NCBI RefSeq assembly: GCF_011075055.1
Contig: NC_058138.1
Coordinates: 6,840,001-6,904,000 of the forward strand
Length of the DNA: 64,000 nucleotides
Direction: 5' to 3'
Source: Mangifera indica
Taxonomy: Eukaryota > Streptophyta > Magnoliopsida > Sapindales > Anacardiaceae
Part shown: positions 22,807 to 33,700 of the stretch, piece after piece
Position numbering within the stretch: position 1 is the stretch's first letter
Layout of the letters: every line of letters starts with the position of its first letter
Made by a program: the position numbers and the translations under genes
The notes under the pieces: generated by a model
What the model was told of the DNA's origin: nothing
What the model saw: only the letters and a program-made list of their open reading frames with translations
Databases searched by the model: none

Positions 22807-24790
22807 TTCACAGATATCAAGCAGTGCCCTAATAAGTTTGAACTGGTTATCAACTTATCCGTCAGACAATTTGGAATCGTATTTTTTGGGTAGAATGAAG
22901 AGGGCAGAAAGATTATAATCAGGAAAGGATTGAGGTCTGAGGGAAGACTGGAATTGCAACCTTCAGGCTAGAGATTGTTCCATTATTTAGCAGCTGAAGT
23001 TCATTCTTCAACAATAAGATTGTTGTTGAACTCTATCCAACCACAGTTGCTACTGAAGCAGTTTTCATCAAGTTCTAGTCATTGATGTAAACTTTTACTG
23101 GTAACTTGGTTGAAGAGTGACAGTTGGTACAAGTCCTCTTCAGCTGAAATTCTTACCAAGGAAATGGAAATTGAAATGATAGATTCAAGATACAAATTGG
23201 TGTAAAGTGACAATATAGTTAATGACTAATAAAAAATGGTTGTATTTAACTTGATTGCTCAAATGGGCATATACTCTCCTAATATTAATTCCTGGGTTCG
23301 TCCTCAAATCTGATATACTTCCTAATTTGTATTATATTTTGAGGAATTGTGTTTTCTGGGTTGCAGATTTTCAATGAATATTTATGAGTAGTTCTGTTGA
23401 ATGAGCAGGGGTTAAGGATACAAGTGACAAGGAAATTCCAGTGGACCTGTTGTTTTGGGCGACCTACAAATATAATGTTACTATCTGGAGATAGAGATTT
23501 TTTCGATGCTCCCAATCAATTGAGCATGAGAAGATACAACATTTTGCCTGCTCAGCCGTAGAAAACCTTGGCTCTTCTCCTTGCAATCACCAAGATCATA
23601 TGGCTCTACACAAGTCTTGTGCTTGGGGGCCCTTTGTTTTTGACCAAAATTGGTAACAAATTTCAGTCCCTAATGATATGCCTTTTGCTCATGTACAAGT
23701 TTCCTACTTGGTAAATCCTAAGAGAAATTCAGTAATAGTGCTCTAGTTGATATTTTGAAAGATGAAGAAACCTGTAAACTATCGCTGTCCTGGTACTAAT
23801 TATAATCCCAAGAGTTCTGTTATGGGCCTTGCCTAGACAGATTTGGTCATTTCAACCTTGCTTAGAATGGTTATCGAAGTCATTATCCACCACAACCTTT
23901 AATGCCAAACAACCGCCCTAATCATAATCAACCTCATAGTTCTATCCAAAAAGGTAGTGAAGTCACCAAATTTGATCCTATTAGCATGAATCCAAAGCCT
24001 AGCCTGTCAAGTAAGTTGCAAAATGGACATATAGAGCATTAACATTTCTAGTAGTGTCATATGGGGAACGTAAGAGTGTCCAAAACCTTCTTATTATGTC
24101 CAAAGCTGTATAGGTGTTGTGTTCCTAACATTGAACTCCTTGAAAAGTGAAATGATTATGCCAACTGAAGGTAATATAGTTGATTGCATTTGATATGGGG
24201 AGCCAATGCATTGGAATATTGTAATTAAAAAGTCCTTGGAAATTGCTATTGATCAGTAGATGATAGTGAAACAAAAACTTAGCTATGAACTTATACGTTG
24301 ATAAGAATAAGAAACTCTAGAAATGTGTGAACCCCATTTTTGGTAATCCTACACAAATCTTGGAAATGACATGGGAAAGAATTAAAAAGTTTTTGGTGTC
24401 TCCTGGAGGACAATCTGCAATAATGGCTTCTCAAAGCAGGTAAATTTCCTTTGCTTGTTTAGTTTAGCCTTACTTAGCTTTTGGGATTTGTAAGTGGACT
24501 GTTTTTTTATTCTGTCTTATGTGCTTTTGCATTTTTGTTTATAGGTATGAAGTCGGTGCTATATTGAAGAATATGTGCTTGACAGAGTTTACATTAGGTG
24601 ACATACTTCAGATCTTGAATATGGTAATTACCATAAAGAAATGGATTAGTCGTAAGCAAGCTGGATGGCAGCCGATTATCATTGTTGTTGCAGAGTGCAG
24701 CCCTGAATGAGGCACTAAATCTGGTTCATAAAGTCTCAATCTTGCTATCCATGTTGAGGGAAAGGGGACGCTTGATGGTTTGAAAGGTAT
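22807..24790 (+). pseudogene. NYN/LOTUS (OST-HTH) protein pseudogene, unit 1
   Basis: Pieces of a MARF1/limkain-b1-like plant protein lie in order. After an intron-type acceptor near 22812 comes ISSSALISLN of the NYN nuclease fold. Near 23405 comes GVKDTSDKEIPVDLLFWAT. Near 23475-23620, in another frame, come ISGDRDFF and MRRYNIL, then WLYTSLVLGGP, the core of the NYN domain with its acidic GDRD motif. Around 24170-24430 are fragments of the OST-HTH/LOTUS domain, and after an acceptor at 24542 comes ILKNMCLTEFTLGDILQIL. Stops and frameshifts separate the pieces. Such proteins combine a PIN-like RNase fold with RNA-binding LOTUS domains. This copy cannot encode a full protein. Confidence 0.75.
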
Positions 24791-24829
24791 CAAGTGTATA
24801 TAGATAGATGATTTCTTGCAATAAGGTTA

Positions 24830-25620
24830 CTAAAACAGAAGTCTTCTTGTGCCAGGACTCATTATGTAGATTTACCAGTGAAGAAAGTTGTTACACATGA
24901 TGGCTACTGTCCAGATTTTCGATTTGAGACAAAGTTTCAAGTGAAAATTTGCTAGATGTGTGTCATAGAGTATACAATGCAAGGCTCTGAGGTACAAGAA
25001 ATTGATCATCTGTTGCATCTTCTGGATTCTATCAACAATTGCAAGGATGATCCTGCTTTTTCCAAATTTCGATGAGATATTTTTCTGTAGAAAAATTTCC
25101 TACCTCATACAATTCGTGGTGCCATGAGAACTCTTAATGCAAGGCCTGATTTAAAAGTGGCATTGAAGAGGCAAGAGTTTGGTTAGTTTGCGGAGAAGCA
25201 GATGACACAATTTACAGAAATTTATGGAAAAAACATCCAAATGTAACTTAGATAAACATAGAAAATATTTGGTGGAAGCTTCTCATTCTCCTATGATCAC
25301 ATCATACTGTCATGATATCAAGACGAGTCATGCAAAGCTTGCACAATGCTGTAAAGTTCTTCCGAATAGAATTCTTGAGCATGTGTCGAATCAATGAGTC
25401 TTTGTTCTTCTTATTTTCGGTATTCTCAGAATAAATGGATTTATAGATTCATCTCTCAGCAGCATCAGTATAGCAGTTTGCCACTGTATTTGCTGTACTT
25501 CTTTGAAAGCTGTATGGTTCTCAGAGCTTGTGAAACCATTATTCCCTTGGCTATAATCCTTATATTTAAGTCTCCTGTATGCAAACTTTGATAGAAAGAT
25601 CAAGTGTTTCTTATTTTTTC
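24830..25620 (+). pseudogene. Unidentified coding remnant, unit 1
   Basis: The segment follows the NYN/LOTUS remnant. It translates to coding-like pieces such as THDGYCPDFRFETKF, EYTMQGSEVQEI and RTLNARPDLKVALK, separated by stops. I do not recognise the protein. It is conserved in unit 2 (48850-49610), and a shorter third copy sits at 38960-39400, so it belongs to the ancestral unit, either as the 3' end of the NYN/LOTUS gene or as a separate gene. Confidence 0.5.
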
Positions 25621-26339
25621 CCCCATTTGGATAGTGCTTCCACTTTTTCTTTGAAGCTTTTCTTGCTGTTAAATTGCTGCCAGTTTTAAGGTTTTCAAGC
25701 TTGGAAAATAGAAAGTTTCATACTGTAAACACCAATATTTTATGGTACTTATTTGAAAACATTATTGAGTTGGTTCATAAATTTAAAATCCAAATAAAAT
25801 ATGTTAGGTTTGTGTCATATTATTAGGTTGAATTTGAGTCGAGCTTAAAAAAGATTTAGCTCAAAGAAGCCATAAGTGGGCTCAATGGAAACAAACTTAA
25901 GATCGAATTCAAGAATTAAATATTTTTGAGCTTAAACTTTAAAGGTGTTTGCCTTGCCAAGTTCACGAGCTTAAAAATTTTTTATATGAATCAATGAAAA
26001 TAATATCATTTTGACCAATAAACATCTGATGTTATTTTAATTATGTTTTGCTCAATTTAAGCTCGAACTCAAGTCAAACTCGATTTGAACCCTCTCAAGA
26101 ACAATTTTGAGGCGAGCTTGAACTTGATTTGATTCAAAACCAATCCTACATATTATTAACTAAGTTAAAAATTACTTCCTAAGTTACCATTATTAATGTT
26201 ACATTAATTAATATTAACTAGAGGTGGATTTGAATTTAGCTGAACTAATTCCGAATAAACACTAGCATGAGATCAAACTCAACTTGATTGATTGAATAGG
26301 TTAGCGACTTGATCAAATCAAACTAACTCGACTCGATCT
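25621..26339. other. Non-coding flank shared with unit 2
   Basis: The start (to about 25800) is collinear with 49610-49760. About 25840-26150 contains GAGCTTGA/AAGCTCGA-rich sequence resembling a decayed relative of the MITE at 17104-17365. About 26150-26225 matches 43640-43690 and 49890-49940. No gene was seen. Confidence 0.5.
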
Positions 26340-26640
26340 TGAATTAAGTCTATCCTTAAGTCTTGAATCATTTGAGCTGAATACCAAGCCAAGCAAAAAC
26401 CAAATTGGATCTCATCTAACCGTAATATTAACTAAAATCATTAAAGATGATAACATTTGTAGATATTTTAGATAATCTCATGTAAATGTCACTGTGCAAA
26501 TTTTATAGAGTTAGAGATGCAGCACAGAAAAGCCCAATGGGCATTTCCCCCTACTTCAACCCAAAACTAATCTAAATAATAACAACAAAAACAAAAACAA
26601 AATCACAAACTAGCAGGCATTCTCAATTACAAACAATGCC
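26340..26640 (+). repeat. PPR-unit leader repeat, copy 2 (orphan)
   Basis: This copy resembles 51130-51330 and, less closely, 10085-10400 and 43950-44260, but no PPR sequence follows it. It carries AGCCCAATGGGC at 26531-26542, containing TGGGC in both orientations. TGGGCY ('site II') elements are common in promoters of plant genes for organelle-targeted proteins, so it may be the relic promoter of a lost unit. Confidence 0.65.
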
Positions 26641-28259
26641 CTATATACAATGGCTGTAGTGAAAATATAAATCAAATTAATATTTTATTATTATATGATT
26701 AAATATTATTTTATCACTACAAAATCATCCATTTTTAAAACGTTATAATTGGTACACATGATTTTACTCTTTATGAAATTATTTATCATAATATTTTCAA
26801 CATTATTAATACAAATTTGATGCATTATCAAAGATTGTTGAAGTTCTTCCTATTATGGTTATAAAAATTGGATCGGACCGACCTGTTTGACTAGTCGAAC
26901 CACCAGCCTCCATGCAAAACAAAAACAATTGATTGGAAAACTGTTTTAGCAGTTTGATTACTTTCATTTGCCTTTAGACTAGCGATTAGGCACCAATTGA
27001 TGATTAAAACCTAGTCGGAATGTCGGTTTATATTGCATATTATTAATTAAAAGAAAAGAATAAATAAAAGTTTGAAACAACACCATTTGATTTCTATACG
27101 TGTTTAAAAAACACAAGTGTGAAGTATCTAAAATGCAATGGAAAAGTTGAGTTCGACAATAGCTCTAGTAAAATCCCTAATCTTAACTCTTCAATCTTCA
27201 TATCACTTCATGTTTTCTTCTTTCTTTGTGTAATCGATTTCGTGAAGTTGGAATCTGATTTATAGAGACAACATTTAATAAGTGATGACAACAACGATTA
27301 CAGTTTGTGATTATTTCAACCATGATGACTAATTGACAATAATTAATAAATGTCGAATGTCTCTTTAGATTGTCATTTCTATATTGTTCGAGTTTGTTCT
27401 TTCTAAAACCCTTATAAATTGTTGAAAATTTTCTACATTGTTACGATTTTTTCTATCTAAAAACAGTTAGATTTCATACAAAATTTTGCTAATTATAGGA
27501 ATGTATGTCAATTATATGTGCATGTTCAACTTGTTTGTGTGATTTAATAATGTTTGATAGCATTCTAAGTAGAGAACATCATTATGTATGTTGTAATAAC
27601 AAGAAAATTTGAAATATATCCATCCCAAGAAATAATATAAAATAGTGAAAATGTGTAACCAATCAGTGTGTAGATATACGCCAATTGTAAATGATAAAAG
27701 TTGGTTATGGTCGTAATACATATATAAATGAGCATTACACATAAACGGGACCAATAATTCTCAGACAGTTCAACTATAATTATAGTCTATATCCATGAAA
27801 CCAAGTCCAAAAATCTAAAATCCACTATAACCAAATTAATCAACACAACAAAAACTTGCAGTAACAAATCATTAAAGCATAAACTAAAAAATTAAACATC
27901 AATTAACAAAAAGTTGCACAGAATATGAAGAAGAACACAAGCATCCCAATCATTTGTCACTTAAGCATCCAACTTAGGTTGATCATTCATCCAAACTCTC
28001 TCGGATTAAAAAAGATTGAAATCATTTCAACCTTTAGTCATCATCTAACTTCTAAATATGTGATTTGTCAAAAGATATTGAAACAAAATTAGTGAAAAAC
28101 ATTGTATAGAATGAGCCCGAAGAATATTATAAGATTTGGAAGAATGAATAATATTTAGATTAATTTAAAATATAGGAGAAGGTGGTTTACATGTATAGTA
28201 AACTTCACGTAATAAATTGGTGTCATTTGTCAAAATAAATTATAATATACCTGTTTACT
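26641..28259. other. AT-rich intergenic DNA
   Basis: No gene is supported. Near 26858-26930 a phrase with GGATCGGACCGACCTGTTTG resembles the ends of common plant MITEs, but no partner end or target-site duplication was fixed. Confidence 0.45.
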
Positions 28260-28265
28260 CACTAT

Positions 28266-28299
28266 GACAAATTTCATCAAGGTGATGAAAATTTTTGTC
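28266..28299. repeat. Short perfect-stem hairpin
   Basis: GACAAATTTCATCA at 28266-28279 is followed after three bases by TGATGAAA and then TTTGTC. The fold has a 14-bp stem with one small bulge. It begins six bases after a CACTA word (28260-28264), at the edge of the repeat-rich region. Confidence 0.6.
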
Positions 28300-28553
28300 C
28301 CAAAAAGTTAAAAGTTCATCTCAAAAAGTCAATCAGAATAAAAGATCAAACCATACAAAAATACATGTTACCAAAGGATAATTTTCATAAAAAAAAAAAT
28401 CATCCCTAATAACTAGTCATTGTGGACGAAATAGTATTTTCTCATAAAATGATACATATTTTGAGGCGAAATTTTTTATTCATAAATGAATTATTTTGTA
28501 CCAAATAACTGTATTTTATCCAAAAAAACATATTTAGAAACAAATCTTTTCGT

Positions 28554-28932
28554 CCTTGTTTGTGCAAAGAATTTGGACAAAATCTTTCATCATTGATTGT
28601 GTGGTAGATACATGACAAAATTCTTGTTTTTAATTATATAATGAATTAGAGACAATTTTTGTCGGTCCTTGATTGTATAATAAATTGGAAACAAATTTTT
28701 TGTCCGTAATTATATAATAAATTAAGGATAAAAATTTTTTATCTTTGATTGAAAGGTGAATTGGAAACAAAAATTTTCATCTTTGATTGTGTGATAACTT
28801 GAGGATAATTTTTTTCATCCTTAATTGTATGATATATTAGGTACAAAATTTTTGTCCTTAATTGCATAGTAAATTTAGGAACAAAAATCTCGTTTTTGTT
28901 TTTATGGTGACATTGGAAGGAGAATTTTAATT
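28554..28932. repeat. 38-bp minisatellite, about ten copies
   Basis: Units begin at 28554 (37 bp) and then at 28591, 28629, 28667, 28705, 28743, 28781, 28819, 28857 and 28895, each exactly 38 bp. A typical unit reads CCTTAATTGTATGATATATT followed by an A-rich then T-rich half ending TTTTTGTC. Units diverge by roughly 20-40%, but the register is kept. More degenerate units of about 34-40 bp appear to extend left to about 28400. The period is not a multiple of three and no protein is implied. Confidence 0.85.
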
Positions 28933-29370
28933 TTAAATGAAAAATAATAGTCAAGTTGATCATTGACGTACAACAATTTATATTAAACATTTTTTCGACT
29001 AATTAACAAACATGTATTATTATCAAATTTTTACTACTAACTACAAATCAACTAATAACTAAGTAATAACAAAATATTGCATACCTAGAAATGTATTTAT
29101 GGTCACATCTAATTATAACTAACTTATAAACAAAAGACATAGAAAGCTTCACTCATTAGTGGTAAAATAGTTGTACTTTCTTTGTTAATTGGATGTCTGA
29201 TATGTTCGCCACTTTCTTCACTATTTGGATGTCAAAAGAGGTACTACTCTTATATTAGTTGCATGTCAAAAGAAGCAAAATAAGCGTATGTACGTTGGAT
29301 AAGTCTACAACTAATTAGATGCATTCCCATGGATATACACATAAGCCTACAAATAAGTAGAAAGGCATCA
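28933..29370. other. Intergenic, no gene seen
   Basis: The DNA is AT-rich. Two similar phrases, TTGGATGTCTGATATG near 29190 and TTGGATGTCAAAAGAGG near 29224, suggest a short local repeat. Nothing coding was found. Confidence 0.45.
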
Positions 29371-30345
29371 CAGATTTAACTAATTCCTGTTCTGTATGGA
29401 AAAATGAAATTCTCTGATGGCAGCACTTCAACAAAATTGTAGCCAAATTGAAATGGCCACCCCTCTGTGTGAGAAGCAAAATCTACGAGTTCGTTATAAC
29501 CATCTGGCAATGATGAGAGAACTTGCCGCTGTATTCAAGACCCCGCATTAAATGTCAAGAAGTTTCAAGCAAAACATATGGTCTTAAAGAAATGCTCCTC
29601 AAGTAGTACCCTAGGTCTACCAATTACCTGAGGAAGACCAGACCAGATCCAATCAGAAACCATTATTTAGGATTTTTATGATATAATTACCTGAGGTAAA
29701 ATTACACCCTGCTCAAATGGCACATTCCAATCTTCCATAAAGTTAAATGTGATTAAAAAATGTGCCCCCCAGCCTCACCTCCATAATGCTAGTTGTAAGT
29801 TACAAAATAATCTCATAGTGTAGTAGCTACGTATCGATCAATTCAGTATACCAAGGCTAAAGAAAGAGTTACCTCATGGCTTACTTCAGTGGTTGCTGAA
29901 TCCCATGCTATGAGGAGCATCAATTTCACTTCTGAATCATCTTCATTTATAGGATCACCATCCTACATAAAAATGAGAATATTATAAGTAAACTTCGAGA
30001 CAAAATATAAATGTAAAATAATAAAAAATTTACACGATAAATATAAGTATGAAATAAAAATTTTCTTTACTGAATGTTTTCCAAGGATACAGTGACAATA
30101 AGGCAAAGAAAAATACAGGAATTAGGAAAACAATTTACACGATAAATATGGCTCCATAGTTGTGACTGAGTCCAGCCGGTTTGCAAATTACATCAACAAT
30201 ATTTTTCAGTGTTTGCTTCTTTACAGTAACCTGTGGAAAATATTGCTACAAAAAGCATATTTTCCACCTCAGTGATGATGGTGCAGAGATAACGAATAGA
30301 GAGAATAATAGGAACAGAGAAATTATCAAAATCAACATTTTAAAT
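29371..30345 (-). pseudogene. Unidentified multi-exon gene remnant, unit 1
   Basis: Minus-strand exons with plausible splice edges can be read. One is near 30345-30271 (FDNFSVPIILSIRYLC). The next is 30230-30140 (VTVKKQTLKNIV, then GLSHNYGAIFI before a GTGTAAATTG donor). The third is 29963-29873 (EVKLMLLIAWDSATTEVSHE before GTAACTC). The last follows a CAG near 29531 and runs to a stop at 29371 (LPDGYNELVDFASHTEGW, QFGYNFVEVLPSENF). I do not recognise the family. The N-terminus is missing, and the first intron would be only about 37 bp, so the gene is probably decayed. Part of it recurs at 52890-53232, downstream of the second NLR. Confidence 0.55.
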
Positions 30346-30620
30346 TAACCAATTTTGAAACAAATTTCAAATAATTATACTATTTTTATTTTCTTTTTCT
30401 AATTTTTTTAAAAAAATAACTTTATTATTTTATTAATTTCTTACTTATTTTTTTAAATCAGTTTTGTTTGGTTAACAAGTTTTAAAAAAATTGACAAAAC
30501 AATGAATTTCTTATTAATTGTTTGGTTATCCAAAACTAGTATTTCAAATAACTTATTTTTCGTTTCAAAAATCTATTCAATTCATTTATCAGATTTTTTA
30601 AACACCTCTACATTTAGATG
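30346..30620. mobile_element. Decayed AT-rich MITE, counterpart of 53715-54096
   Basis: The sequence is collinear with the right part of the element at 53715-54096 and sits at the same position relative to the gene remnant and the NLR. Its left end is missing. Because it occurs in both units, the insertion predates the duplication. Confidence 0.45.
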
Positions 30621-30799
30621 CCTAGCTCTACCAAAATTTATATGGTAGGATAATATTACTAAAGTCCCTTAAATCATTAATCAGTATTACATTTAATCTT
30701 CCAATATCTTAAAATATAATACCCAAAATCTATTTAATCAATTGACTTTCCTATGAATTATCTATAAAAAGAAATATAAACTCATCTAGACCACACACT

Positions 30800-33700
30800 T
30801 ACTAGACGACTTTGCAGTTTCCTAATATGGGAATCTTTCCCATAACTTTGCACAATCTGTTATCATAGAAAACAAGATGTTAATACTAAAAACAAAAACT
30901 GTAGAAAATTAAATCAGAATATGAAGAATTTCGTTAGTAATCACCTCAATACTTGAAAAACATATAAATCCTAGTATTGTAACTTCTCACTTAGAGGATT
31001 TTGATTCAATACTAAAGACCATACAGGATTGATTAGTGTTAATTCAATTAAGGAGAATGGAGAACTCTAATAAAAAATATATCGTTAAATAAATCAATAC
31101 ATACCATTTTGTAATTATTGTGTGATTGAATTTAGGTCACTCAAACAATTATTCTCGTTCATCTTTAGTAACCTTGGCATGCTTAAGCCTCCTCTAGAGA
31201 AAGTTTTCATCTTAGAGCATCCACTCACATATAATCCTTCCAAGAATGGGAATTTTAAGGTGTAATTCCCATAATAGAAATGTGTGAGACTTTCTAAACC
31301 AAACAAGAACAAGTTCTTCAATTTCTCAAAAACAATTTCACCATTCTCTATATCTCCCTCATTTGCTAATACTTCTACCATCATTTCACATTCTTCTATT
31401 GAAAAACTTTCAAGACATACTAGACCTTTGGTTGTTGAGGATGTCATTAAGTTTTGCATTCCATTACAATAACTTACACTCAAAGTCCCTAGATTTTCAA
31501 AAGATTGTGAAGGCAACAGCAAAGTAGTCAAATTGTGACAATAGTTTACATCTAAAGAATGAAGATTTTGAAGAATTGAGTTCAGTCGGGAGTCTTGCTT
31601 TGAAATACACTTTAAATTAAAAACTCCCCTCAATTCTAATTGTTTTAACTTTATGAATACTCTAATGTCTTATTCACCTTCTCAAAATGAGGATAGTTCT
31701 TCATATGAACTCACTTTCAATTCGAGGTATTCAAGACTGATAAATTTCTGAAGGATTTAAATTGAAATATATGTAGATTTCATCTTTAATCAATTCAAGA
31801 GTTTTTACTATGTAAAAGTTCTCCTGAAACTCTTTTTGCTAAATCGCTATGATATCCCGTCCATTTAATTTCAATGTCTTTATATTGGAATCAATCTAAA
31901 AAAAAATCATGTGTCAATCAATTTAAAATTAATTTTATCTTAAAAGCATATAATTTAAATATGTTCAACAGGAACCAAGGAGAAAAAATATATATATAAT
32001 GAATTGATAGCTAGTTGTGTCCCAGTAAAAGGGCGTGAAAATGTGTGGTGGCCATTAGTTAAATAATAATGCTCAATATATGCACAAACTAATATTTTTT
32101 TATGTGGAATCAAGGTCAACATTTTTAAAAAAAAATTATTATAATTAACACCCAAGATATATTATTATACAAAATTGCAGAAATATATTTAAGCTAATTA
32201 ATTGAATGCATACCTTTTCTTTGTGTGATTGTTGTATAGTTGCATTCAAGTCATTCCCTCCATTTTCTACCTCTTCTTCCTCATAATTAACTTTGTGTAA
32301 CTTTGTCGTGCTCAACATTCCTTGAAAAAAAGACTTTATATTGGAACATCTTTCTATAATTAACTCTTTCAAAGATGAGAAATTGAAAGAGTAATTCCCA
32401 AAGCAAAACTATGAGAGACTATTTAAATATTCAAGTGACAACACTAGATGTTGCATCTCTCTCATTTTCTACTATTTCAAACAGCATGTGACGCTATGAG
32501 ATTTTTAATTCTCTCAATTATACCAAGTTTATAGCTATTGAAGGTGTTGTTAAGTTAACCAATCCACTATAACTTTCTACTTCAAGAACTTTAAGATTTT
32601 GGAAAGAAGGTTCAGATAGCAGTGGACTCAACAACTTTTCACGGGAAGAGACATCTAGAACTTCAAGACTTGGAAGATCTGATATCCTCTTAATTTCTTT
32701 GTACTTGCAGAATAATAGTTGAAGCTCTTTCATATTGTGAAATCTCTGAAAGGGTCCAAGTGGAATATATGTTGATTTATCCTCAGAGATTTTAAGAGAT
32801 TTGCGTTGTTTTTGCCAAGTAATTTCTGCTAAAGCATTCCGTAATTCAAATGCCTCCAAATGGGAGTTGATCTACAAATTCATCAAAACAAAATTCAGTT
32901 AGTATTTGATATTCCTAAAACAAAACTTTAATCTAGTTACACTAATTTTGAATTTATCATCCTTTTTAGAATGCATACAAGTTGCACATTTTTCCCAAAG
33001 TAAAAATAAAAATTTATTGTTGATTTCTATAACCTGTTTAGTATGCATTCAAGTTGCAAATTGTTTTTTGAGTAAAAATACAACTTTATTGTTGATTTCT
33101 AAAATTATAATGGATAATATATTTTAACAAATAGGACTTAAATGACTCTAATTGATAGAATCCTAAAGAGAAAATTTTTCAAATCAAATAACCATGAATT
33201 TTTCTAAACTTCAGTTCCAAAGGAAAATCAAAGAAGATAAGAATTCCACAATTAAAGTTTTGAATAAAGTGTTAAAACATATAGAGAGAGAATATTAATT
33301 CTTTTTCAAGAAGATATTCATACCTTATCGTCCAATAAGATAGCTTTTGGATCTAAACTATCAATTTCACTCTCCTCAATGTTACTTTTGAAGCTTAGAC
33401 ATTTGGCACAATTTCTCACCACCAACTCCTTCAAGTTTGGCCATTCTAAAGTATGTATTTCAAGATAGAAAGTGGTAAGATCTGGTGGATTCTCAAGCCT
33501 CAATAAGGTTACATTCGGAAAGATAAAATTGACCACAGCATTTGCTCCTTCTTTTGCAACAATCTCTTCTAAAGCCATACAATCTTGTATCATTAGTTGT
33601 TGGAGTTGGTGGAGAGTTTTGGCAATGGAAGGCAGAAATGCATCTTTTATATTTCCACAATTCCAAAGCATCAAGTGCGTCAAATTTTCATAGAAGGAAG

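Noticed and set aside
28739..28990. 83-codon minus-strand frame rich in Lys and Phe
   Set aside because: It is a by-product of the 38-bp minisatellite, whose period is not a multiple of three, so it cannot encode a repeated peptide.
28260..29160. Complete CACTA transposon from CACTA at 28260 to TAGTG near 29154
   Set aside because: The tips do not match beyond five bases and no 3-bp target-site duplication was found. Kept only as a possibility for the repeat region.
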